The position numbers and the translations under genes were made by a program. From NCBI GenBank assembly GCA_002411015.1, contig DHPY01000002.1:14650-37518 (forward strand): a DNA stretch of 22,869 nt, written 5' to 3'. The stretch is from Armatimonadetes bacterium UBA5352. GTDB taxonomy: Bacteria; Armatimonadota; Zipacnadia; Zipacnadales; UBA5352. The notes beneath the pieces were generated by a model. It was not told where the DNA came from. It was given only the letters and a program-made list of their open reading frames with translations, and ran no database searches. This document shows, piece by piece, positions 16,670 to 22,869 of this stretch. Within the stretch, counting starts at the first letter, position 1. Each line of letters starts with the position of its first letter.

Positions 16670-16728
16670 ACTGCAACGGCGGGAACTGGGAATTTGCAGT
16701 GGGCAATTGGGGCACGTATCCGTCGCGG

Positions 16729-16805
16729 TATCCGTTCTGTAGCGACGGGCTTCCTGCCGTCAGCCGTATCCGTTCTGTAGCGACGGGCTTCCAGCCCGTC
16801 ATCCG
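16729..16805 (+). repeat. Two tandem REP-like palindromes
   Basis: TATCCGTTCTGTAGC precedes each palindrome. The first (16744-16761) is degenerate, GACGGGCTTCCTGCCGTC. The second (16782-16800) is the intact GACGGGCTTCCAGCCCGTC. GTAG stands directly 5' of each stem, as in REP elements. They lie upstream of the DUF4838 gene. Confidence 0.85.
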
Positions 16806-16902
16806 TTGCCGTACGAGCTGAGCAGGCGGTTCGCAGGATTGCAGGGCACGCGCAGGGAAACTGACCTTCGCTGATGCCATCATAGGTCGCGGAGGTCGCT
16901 GC

Positions 16903-19350
16903 ATGATATCGCGCGCACTCACAGTCGTCGCGATCATCTTCATCGCCTCGGCGGCATGCGCCGAGCCGATCACGATCGTCCAGGACGGGCAGAGCGAGTA
17001 CGCGATCGTTCATGCTCCCGGTGCGCCCGCGTCGGTTACGCAGGCCGCCAGCGAGCTGCAGGGCTACATCCTGCGCGCGACCGGAGCTGAGCTGCCCATC
17101 GCCAAGGAGGCGGGCGGACCGGCGATCATCCTCGGCGAGGCTGCCGGTCTCGAGACGGGGGCGCTCGCGTGGGAGGGCTTCCGGATCGCGACCGTAGAGG
17201 GCAACCTGCTCATCGCGGGGCGCGACACCGCCGATGGCGCATTCACCCCGCAGGGCGGGACCTCGGCCGGCACACGCAACGGCGTCTACGCCTTCCTGGA
17301 GCGCTTCCTCGGCGTGCGCTGGCTGATGCCCGGCGAGCATGGCGACCATGTCCCGGTTACCGAGACGCTGACCATCCCCGAGACCGATCTGCAGGATGCC
17401 CCGTTCTTCGCCAACCGCCGCCTGCCTTACGTCCAGCCCGAGCGCGCGGAAGTGCAGGAGTGGCTGCTGCGCCAGCGGATGGCGATCTGGCACGGCCCTG
17501 AGGGGCAGTCGCTGCAACTCTACCACGGGCACAACTGGAAGGTCATCCCCCCGGAGGCCTTCGAGACGCATCCGGAGTGGTTCGCCGAGCATGGTGGGGC
17601 GCGGATGCCGCCCACGGGCGAGTACAAGCTCTGCGTCTCGAACCCCGAGGTCGTCGAGCAGTTCGCGCAGGCGGCGATGGAGCGCTTCGCGGGCGGCGCG
17701 ATGGTGTTCTCACTCTCGCCGAGCGACGGCGGGGGCTGGTGCGAGTGCGAGAACTGCCGTGCGGGCTACTTCACCCCGGAGGGCGCGCGGCGGCAGGTAA
17801 CCGGCACGATCCTGCGTTTCTACAATGCGGTGGCCGAGCGTGTCGCTGAGGAATATCCCGATCGGCTCCTCTGCGGCTACGTCTACCAGGACTACGTCTT
17901 CCCGCCCCCGGAGCCGATCAACCTCCATCCGAACCTCTTCCTCGTCTGGGCACCGGACTTCGATTACGGATTCCGCCTCTTCCGGCCTGAGGTGCGCGAA
18001 AGATGGGAGCAGCTTGCCGCCGAGTGGACGCAGAGCACCGGCAGCATCGCGTACTACGATCTGCCGAACTGCGTGAGCAACTCCATCGGCGCGGTCAATC
18101 CGCCGGGGGCGGAGATTCTCAGCTTCATCTATCCGCGGCTGAAGCAGCTTGGCTTCAGGGGTGTCTACGTTTACGGCCACGCGGCATGGGGGCACGCGGC
18201 CCTGATGAACTACCTGCTGGCGAAGCTCGCAGGGGACCCGGATGCGGATATCGCCGCGCTGACCGAGGATTTCCTGCGCGCCGCCTACGCCGAGGGCGCG
18301 GAGGAGGTCGGGGCGATCTATGCGCTGCTGGACGAGGCCACGAAGCAGCACTTCATCGCAAACGAGGGCGCCTCGTACAATCTGACGGAGCAGTGGATGC
18401 GCGATGTCTATGCGGTGAGCTTCCCGGAGGTCGAGCGGCTGTACCGCGCGGCGGAGGCGAAGGTCACCGACGAGAGCGCGCGGGTGCGGCTGGAGCGGCT
18501 CGGCGGGAACCTGGCGCTCCTGCACGGGAGCCTGCGCGGGCAGCGCATGTTCGACGACCCGGAGGCATCCAGCTTCTACCTCAATGACGCGGCGTTCCGG
18601 GAGCTGGTGGAGGCGAATCGCGATTCGCTCTACATCTCCCCGATGAAAGCCTTTGAGGTGCCGGAGGAAGCAAAGGTGGCGTATGACGTGCAGCGGGTGG
18701 GTGAGGTGCCGAACGCGGAGGAGGTGCCGTCGTTCCGCCTGCGCGGCAATCAGCACCTGATCCTGCGCGAGAACTCGCCCGGGCCGATCGGGCTGATGAT
18801 GCCGGGCATCCAGGTGCGCGGCGCGCTACCGAGTTGCGTGGTCTACGATGCCGAGGGCAACGAGCTTCTGCGCGAGGTCTTCGCGCGCGGGGAGTGGCTG
18901 ATCTTCGAGCCGGACGGCTCGGAATACTACCACGCATTCATCAGTGCGGGCGGGGCGTTCTATTCGCTGCAGGTGGAGGGCGCGGATTGGACGGTGCAGG
19001 ACTACCCCGACAGCCAGGGCGTGCACTTCCTCGGCGACCTCGCGCCGATGTACGTGCATGTTCCCGAAGGCACGGAGGAGCTTGACCTGTGGCTGGCCGC
19101 CTCGCCTCCGGGAGAGACGGCGGCCGCGACGCTCCGCGCGCCGGACGGCCGCGAGATCGCGCACTTCGACTGCACCGCGAAGTCGATCGACCAGCAGCGT
19201 TTCGCGATCGGGGCCGGCGACGCGGGCTGGTGGAAGCTCGTGCCGACAGAGCCCGCGACCGGGACGGTTGATGACGTGTGGGTGCACCGGGCGGGAGGCG
19301 GGTGGCTGGTGCTCGATCCGGAGCATGCGCTCATCGTGAGTGAGAAGTAG
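16903..19350 (+). CDS. Secreted DUF4838-domain protein (glycoside-hydrolase-like)
   Basis: The 815-residue exported protein starts at ATG 16903, with GGAGGT at 16891-16896 six nt upstream, and has a signal peptide ending SAACA, then EPI. Residues of about 25-160 resemble the N-terminal domain of alpha-glucuronidase-type enzymes (ASELQGYILRATGAELPI; RNGVYAFLERFLGVRWLMPGE). A central TIM-barrel-like DUF4838 region follows, with the characteristic SPSDGGGWCECENC at about 270-284 and ahead of it ETHPEWFAEHGG. The C-terminal 200 residues are beta-rich and may be a carbohydrate-binding or jelly-roll module. DUF4838 proteins are presumed polysaccharide-active enzymes, but the substrate is not known from sequence. 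It may act with the preceding ceramidase-like protein on extracellular glycans or glycolipids; this is inference from proximity. Confidence 0.9.
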   Translation: MISRALTVVAIIFIASAACAEPITIVQDGQSEYAIVHAPGAPASVTQAASELQGYILRATGAELPIAKEAGGPAIILGEAAGLETGALAWEGFRIATVEGNLLIAGRDTADGAFTPQGGTSAGTRNGVYAFLERFLGVRWLMPGEHGDHVPVTETLTIPETDLQDAPFFANRRLPYVQPERAEVQEWLLRQRMAIWHGPEGQSLQLYHGHNWKVIPPEAFETHPEWFAEHGGARMPPTGEYKLCVSNPEVVEQFAQAAMERFAGGAMVFSLSPSDGGGWCECENCRAGYFTPEGARRQVTGTILRFYNAVAERVAEEYPDRLLCGYVYQDYVFPPPEPINLHPNLFLVWAPDFDYGFRLFRPEVRERWEQLAAEWTQSTGSIAYYDLPNCVSNSIGAVNPPGAEILSFIYPRLKQLGFRGVYVYGHAAWGHAALMNYLLAKLAGDPDADIAALTEDFLRAAYAEGAEEVGAIYALLDEATKQHFIANEGASYNLTEQWMRDVYAVSFPEVERLYRAAEAKVTDESARVRLERLGGNLALLHGSLRGQRMFDDPEASSFYLNDAAFRELVEANRDSLYISPMKAFEVPEEAKVAYDVQRVGEVPNAEEVPSFRLRGNQHLILRENSPGPIGLMMPGIQVRGALPSCVVYDAEGNELLREVFARGEWLIFEPDGSEYYHAFISAGGAFYSLQVEGADWTVQDYPDSQGVHFLGDLAPMYVHVPEGTEELDLWLAASPPGETAAATLRAPDGREIAHFDCTAKSIDQQRFAIGAGDAGWWKLVPTEPATGTVDDVWVHRAGGGWLVLDPEHALIVSEK

Positions 19351-19375
19351 CGGACGTGGGCAGCTTGAGGTGCTG

Positions 19376-19613
19376 GACGGGCAGGATGCCCGTCGCTACG
19401 AACGACACGACGAAACGGCGAACGACTGACCGGCAGGATGGTACCGCATCCGTTCTGTAGCGACGGGCTTCCAGCCCGTCATGATGACGTCACGTCAGAA
19501 CGGCTGACGGGCAGGATGCCCGTAGCTACGAACGACACGGCGGGACGACTAACGGCTGACGGGCAGGGCCCTCGTGTCGTATCCGTTCTGTAGCGACGGG
19601 CTTCCAGCCCGTC
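19376..19613. repeat. Cluster of four REP-like palindromes in alternating orientation (BIME-like)
   Basis: Copies lie at 19376-19394 (minus; GACGGGCAGGATGCCCGTC then GCTAC), 19462-19480 (plus; CGTTCTGTAGC then the TTCC-loop palindrome), 19506-19523 (minus) and 19595-19613 (plus). A partial copy lies near 19556-19570. Read in their own orientation, all have GTAG at the foot of the stem. They fill the gap between the convergent DUF4838 and E1-alpha genes and could terminate both transcripts. The last copy overlaps the E1-alpha stop codon. Confidence 0.88.
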
Positions 19614-20592
19614 AATGCTTCGTCGCACCCAGGTCGAACTCCGCGAAGACGCCCTCGGCGACGGTCGCGGGGTCCGGATCGGGGCTGTCGAGGGCGAAGC
19701 GCACCGCCTCATCCACCGTTGCGGTGACCGCCTCCGCGATCGGGTCAAGCTCCGCCGCCGTCGCGATCTCGCGCTCGAGGATCCGCTCCTCCGCGATCGT
19801 CAGCGGGTCGCGCTCAAACCAGCAGGCCTCCTCCTCATCCGTGCGATACTCGCACTGGTCGGACTTGGAGTGCCCGCACATCCGGTAGGTGCGCGCCTCC
19901 ACGAGCGTCGGGCCGCCACCGAGCCGCGCGCGCTCAACCCCCTCATGCACCGTGAGGTAGACCGCCTCGACATCGTTGCCATCCACGCTCACGCCCCGGA
20001 TGCCGTAGGCGCAGGCGCGGTCGGCGATCGAGGTCACGCGGAAGCTCTCGCCAATCGGCGTGCTCATCGCGTAGAGGTTGTTCTCGCAGAGGTAGACGAT
20101 CGGCAACTGCCACGCCGCGCCGATGTTTACGGCCTCGTGGAACGCGCCCTGGCCGGTTGCGCCATCGCCGAAGAACGCGACCACCACGCGACCGGTGTCC
20201 AGCAGCCTCTGCGAGAGCGCCGCGCCGGTCGCGACCGGGATCATGCCGGCGGTGATGCCGTGCGAGCCGAGGAAGCCGATCGAGAGGTCCGCGACGTGCT
20301 GGGAGCCGCCGCGCCCGCCGGAGTAGCCGGTAGCCTTCCCGAAAAGCTCCGCCATCAGCCGCTTCGGGTCAGCGCCCTTCGCGAGGAAGTGCCCGTGGCC
20401 GCGGTGGTTGCTGGTGACGAGGTCATCGGGGCGGAGCGCGTCCACGGTGCCGACCGCGGAGGCCTCCTGCCCGATGCAGAAGTGCGCGGTGCCGACGACG
20501 CTGCCCTGCGCGAAGGCGTCCGAGACGGCCTCCTCGAAGCGGCGGATCAGCAGCATCCTCCGCCACGCGTCCAGCAGCATCGGGTCGTTCAT
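19612..20592 (-). CDS. Thiamine-diphosphate dehydrogenase E1 component, alpha subunit
   Basis: A 326-residue E1-alpha subunit of the pyruvate/acetoin/branched-chain 2-oxoacid dehydrogenase family, which decarboxylates a 2-oxoacid (or cleaves acetoin) on ThDP and passes the acyl group to a lipoyl E2. Seen: SNHRGHGHFLAKGADP and GKATGYSGGRGGSQHVAD, close to acetoin dehydrogenase alpha, then the ThDP/Mg motif GDGATGQGAFHEAVNIG ... CENN, and the GHSKSDQCEYR loop. ATG 20592 overlaps the preceding KS-beta stop as ATGA; ATG 20601 is an alternative with a badly spaced GGAG. No E1-beta, E2 or E3 gene is visible downstream, so its partner is upstream of the window or unlinked. Its stop TGA borrows two bases of a REP palindrome. 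A role in supplying an acyl-CoA starter to the KS pair is inference. Confidence 0.9.
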   Translation of the reverse strand: MNDPMLLDAWRRMLLIRRFEEAVSDAFAQGSVVGTAHFCIGQEASAVGTVDALRPDDLVTSNHRGHGHFLAKGADPKRLMAELFGKATGYSGGRGGSQHVADLSIGFLGSHGITAGMIPVATGAALSQRLLDTGRVVVAFFGDGATGQGAFHEAVNIGAAWQLPIVYLCENNLYAMSTPIGESFRVTSIADRACAYGIRGVSVDGNDVEAVYLTVHEGVERARLGGGPTLVEARTYRMCGHSKSDQCEYRTDEEEACWFERDPLTIAEERILEREIATAAELDPIAEAVTATVDEAVRFALDSPDPDPATVAEGVFAEFDLGATKH

Positions 20593-21554
20593 GCGCGCCA
20601 TCGCTCCATCACCACCGCTCCGGAGCCATCGCGGGAGACCGCCGCGAGGGGCTCCTCGGCCTCAGCCACCAGCGCCGCGCAGCAGGCCGCCGACAGCGCT
20701 ACCGACGCGCCGAAGGTGTGCCCGCAGGCGCTCGCGGCGTCTATCACGCGCGCGCAGTCGCTCCCGGCCGCGATCACCGCGCGCTCGCCCGCATCGCCGC
20801 GGCAGGGCGCGAGCATCGCCGCCCCGGTCAGCTCCGCCAGCGGCTCGGCTCCGCGAGCGGCGGCGTGGGCGGCGGTCTCGAGGACGAGGATTGCGGCGCC
20901 CTCACCCAAGAGGTCATGCGTCGTTCGTAATAGTCCGTTTGTAGGACGGGCTTCCAGCCCGTCAGTCGTCTCATCAACCGCCGCCAGGAGCGGGTCGCTC
21001 AGGGCCTCGCAGCCGCCGACGAGCATCAGGTCGGCGCGGCCGGCGCGCATCATCGTGAGGGCATACGCGATCGCCGCGGCGCCCGAGGCATCGCCGAGCG
21101 AGTGCGTCATGTTCGGGCCCTGCAGGTCATACTCGATGGCGATCAGGGCGGCGGGCGCGTTGATGAAGGTGTGCGTGAAGATCATCGGCGAGCCGAAGCG
21201 CATACCCTTCTGCTGCACCCGGCCGGTCATGTTGAGCATCGAGTCGAGCGGGCCAAATGCGGTGCCGATCGAGGCGCCCATGCGCTCAGAGTCGAAGCCT
21301 GAGTGCGCCGCGCCCTCCCAGCCGAGGCCCGCGCTGCGCACCGCCAGCCAGCAGGCCGCGAGGGCGTGCTCGCAGGCGGGGTCCATGTAGGTCTTCGGGC
21401 TCTCGCGGAACTCCTCGGGCGCGTAGTCGGCCTCCAGCAGGTCGCCGGGCGGCTCATGCCCCGCGCGCAGGGCCTCGATGATCGGCTCGATCCCCGTGCC
21501 GAGCCCGCTCACCGCGCCGACGCCCGTGATTGCGATGCGAAGCTCATCCGCCAT
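20589..21554 (-). CDS. KS-beta / chain-length-factor-like protein, active-site Cys replaced by Asp
   Basis: The 321-residue protein begins like a ketosynthase (IAITGVGAVSGLGTGI) and keeps the nucleophile elbow, but the Cys is Asp155 (SLGDASGAAAIAYA; codon GAT). It therefore cannot form the acyl thioester. It retains GEGAAILVLE and a GHTFGAS block, but the HGTxTxxxD segment is gone and the protein is about 80 residues shorter than a complete KS. Following an intact KS with a 1-nt TGATG overlap, it occupies the place of the chain length factor in type II polyketide synthases, where Cys is usually Gln. Residues of about 195-213 (DGLEARP and on) are encoded by a REP-like repeat in place of the usual PFDxxRDG region. 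It could be a functional CLF, a scaffold, or a decaying KS; the clean frame and couplings favour function. Confidence 0.85.
   Translation of the reverse strand: MADELRIAITGVGAVSGLGTGIEPIIEALRAGHEPPGDLLEADYAPEEFRESPKTYMDPACEHALAACWLAVRSAGLGWEGAAHSGFDSERMGASIGTAFGPLDSMLNMTGRVQQKGMRFGSPMIFTHTFINAPAALIAIEYDLQGPNMTHSLGDASGAAAIAYALTMMRAGRADLMLVGGCEALSDPLLAAVDETTDGLEARPTNGLLRTTHDLLGEGAAILVLETAAHAAARGAEPLAELTGAAMLAPCRGDAGERAVIAAGSDCARVIDAASACGHTFGASVALSAACCAALVAEAEEPLAAVSRDGSGAVVMERWRA
20919..20974 (+). repeat. REP-like palindrome inside the KS-beta coding sequence
   Basis: The intact palindrome GACGGGCTTCCAGCCCGTC is at 20945-20963, with GTAG directly before it and the diverged CGTAATAGTCCGTTT leader, which corresponds to CGTATCCGTTCT in other copies. 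About 54 nt, 18 codons, of KS-beta come from it without a stop or frameshift. Confidence 0.85.
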
Positions 21555-22759
21555 CAGTCTAACGCCCCCAGGACGACGCAGGAGTTGTTGCCGCCGATGC
21601 CGGCGGAGATGGAGATCGCGCGGCCGACAGTGGCCTCGCGCGCTACGTTGGGCACGTGATCGAGGTCACACTCGGGGTCGGGCTCGCGGTAGTTGACGGT
21701 CGGCGGGACGATGCCCTCGTTGACCGCCATGACGGTCGCGATCGCCTCAGCCGCACCCGCCGCGCCCATCATGTGCCCGGTCGCGGCCTTGATGGAGGAC
21801 ATCGGGATCTCCCGCGCGCGCTCGCCGAGCACGTTCTTCACCGCCTGAACCTCGGCCGGATCATGCGGCTGCGTCCCGGTGCCGTGGGCGTTCACGTAGT
21901 CCACCGTGCGCGGGTCGATGTTCGCGTCGGCGATGGCATCGCGCAGCACGCGCGTCATCCCGGCGCCGCCCTGGTCCGGAGCAGTCACGTGATACGCGTT
22001 GTTGTTCTCCGCCCAGCCGAGCACCTCCGCCAGCGGCCGCGCGCCGCGCTCGCGGGCATGCTCAAGGTCCTCAATGACCAGCGCGCCCGCGCCCTCGCCG
22101 AACAGCGTGCCGGAGCGGTCGGCGGAGAAGGGGCGGATCATCTCATCGGTCATCGTCCGCAGCACGCTCAGGCCCGACAGCGGGGTGGGCGCGAGGGCGT
22201 CGTAGCCCACAGCCAGCGCCACCTGGGCCTCGCCGAGGCGGATCATGTCGCAGGCGACGCCGAGCGCCGCGCCGCCGGATGCGCATGCCACGGACAGCAG
22301 CGCGCAGGGGCCGCCGATCCCGAAAGCGGCGCAGGTATGCTCAGCCGCGCGGCCGAAGGCGAACTCCTCGAAGGCAGCCGCCGGCACCTCGCCAACCAGC
22401 AGGCCCGCAACGTAGCGCTCCCAGGAGTTCGCGCCGCCGAAGTTCGTGGCGAAGCTCGCGCCGAAGCCCGGGTCGCGCTCCTCGGAGGGGGCGATGGCCG
22501 CGCGGATGAGCGCCTCGCGCGCCGCCATGAGGAGGAACTGAGTGGCGATATCCGGGGCGTCCGCGAGGCCGAAGGCGGCGGGCTCGAAGCTGAACTCGCG
22601 CACCTGGCCGGCGTTGATGTTGCGCAGACCCTCGGGGTCAAAGCGGTCGAGCGGGGCGATCCCTGAGCGGCCCTCGATGAGGCCCTGCCAGAAGGCGTTG
22701 AGGTCGCGCCCGAGGGAGGAGACGACGCCCATCCCTGTGATCACAGCACGTCTCTTCAT
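21554..22759 (-). CDS. FabF-type beta-ketoacyl-ACP synthase, complete catalytic triad
   Basis: This 401-residue KAS II-like enzyme has all three catalytic residues: Cys159 in SVACASGGAALG, His292 in NAHGTGTQPHD and His329 in KAATGHMMGAAGA, plus the C-terminal GIGGNNSCVVL. It would extend an acyl chain by decarboxylative condensation with malonyl-ACP. It differs from housekeeping FabF in being coupled (TGATG) to a Cys-less KS-beta, the arrangement of KS-alpha/CLF pairs in type II polyketide and aryl-polyene-like systems. ATG 22759 has only a weak upstream GGA. It is the first of three minus-strand genes visible. Acyl carrier protein, ketoreductase and dehydratase genes, if present, must lie beyond the window. 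A primary fatty-acid role is the main alternative. Confidence 0.92.
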   Translation of the reverse strand: MKRRAVITGMGVVSSLGRDLNAFWQGLIEGRSGIAPLDRFDPEGLRNINAGQVREFSFEPAAFGLADAPDIATQFLLMAAREALIRAAIAPSEERDPGFGASFATNFGGANSWERYVAGLLVGEVPAAAFEEFAFGRAAEHTCAAFGIGGPCALLSVACASGGAALGVACDMIRLGEAQVALAVGYDALAPTPLSGLSVLRTMTDEMIRPFSADRSGTLFGEGAGALVIEDLEHARERGARPLAEVLGWAENNNAYHVTAPDQGGAGMTRVLRDAIADANIDPRTVDYVNAHGTGTQPHDPAEVQAVKNVLGERAREIPMSSIKAATGHMMGAAGAAEAIATVMAVNEGIVPPTVNYREPDPECDLDHVPNVAREATVGRAISISAGIGGNNSCVVLGALD

Positions 22760-22869
22760 TGCGTGTCCATCAACTCCCGTCGGGGAGGGTGGTTGCTTTG
22801 TACATTAACGTCTCGCGCGGCAGGGCGTTCCATGCGAGCAGCCACTGTCGTCAGCCGTAGCTGTTGTGG
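22760..22869. other. Region upstream of the KS operon, with the start of a possible REP copy
   Basis: No gene is seen in these 110 nt. TTAATGTACAAAG (minus strand, near 22797-22809) is a possible -10 region but lacks a convincing -35. The last 20 nt (GTCAGCCGTAGCTGTTGTGG) share GTCAGCCGTA with the DNA between the two REP copies at 16759-16768 and may open another repeat. Confidence 0.35.

Noticed and set aside
15090..16973. Long minus-strand open frame (627 codons) opposite the ceramidase-like gene and the following gap
   Set aside because: It runs through REP repeats and the G-rich tract, giving peptide runs derived from repeats. The plus-strand gene has conserved family blocks.
19376..19613. 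CRISPR array
   Set aside because: The repeats are short palindromes with irregular spacing and alternating orientation, without uniform spacers or cas genes.

Overview
The window is about 22.9 kb of GC-rich bacterial DNA, with strong codon bias, Shine-Dalgarno starts (AGGAGG/GGAGGT), many ATGA/TGATG gene overlaps, and no phage, plasmid, tRNA, rRNA or CRISPR features that I can see. A predicted outer-membrane beta-barrel protein suggests a diderm. The mix of a DUF4838 protein, a ceramidase-like protein and abundant dispersed palindromes resembles environmental lineages such as Armatimonadota or Planctomycetota/PVC relatives. That placement is an impression from gene content only, and confidence is low.

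Layout. (1) 89-3057, plus strand: a secreted two-domain protein of unknown function and an SDR oxidoreductase. Each is followed within about 30 nt by a large palindromic element (A at 2055-2205, B at 3087-3303). (2) 3361-12083, plus strand: a good sigma70-type promoter, a roughly 170-nt leader, then five tightly packed genes that look like one operon. They encode an outer-membrane-type protein, a FabF-like ketosynthase with one catalytic His replaced by Gln, a 7TM-GAF-PAS histidine kinase, a second kinase with a degenerate ATP-binding domain and a pseudo-receiver, and a REC-kinase-REC hybrid. No DNA-binding output domain is encoded. (3) 12283-15228, minus strand: a radical SAM protein, then a gene-free stretch holding a third palindromic element (C), a SAM methyltransferase, and a small ORF that overlaps the methyltransferase start as TGATG. 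(4) 15321-19350, plus strand: a short ceramidase-like protein and a secreted DUF4838 protein, separated by a G-rich tract and two REP-like palindromes. (5) 19612-22759, minus strand: a coupled FabF-type KS, a CLF/KS-beta-like protein (active-site Cys to Asp, shortened C-terminal half) and a thiamine-diphosphate dehydrogenase E1-alpha subunit. This looks like a small type II polyketide or specialised fatty-acid synthesis locus that runs off the window edge.

Two dispersed repeat families run through the intergenic DNA. The first is REP-like: a GTAG foot plus the 19-nt palindrome GACGGGCTTCCAGCCCGTC or a variant, in both orientations, with four copies of alternating orientation at 19376-19613. 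One copy lies in frame inside the KS-beta gene, and another supplies the end of the E1-alpha stop codon. The second is a larger family with GGAGGGGCC ends and GTCGTTT hairpin loops, each member sitting just downstream of a stop codon.

The strongest leads are the KS-alpha/KS-beta/E1-alpha operon, the ketosynthase plus phosphorelay operon, the palindromic GTCGTTT elements, and the REP copy turned into coding sequence.
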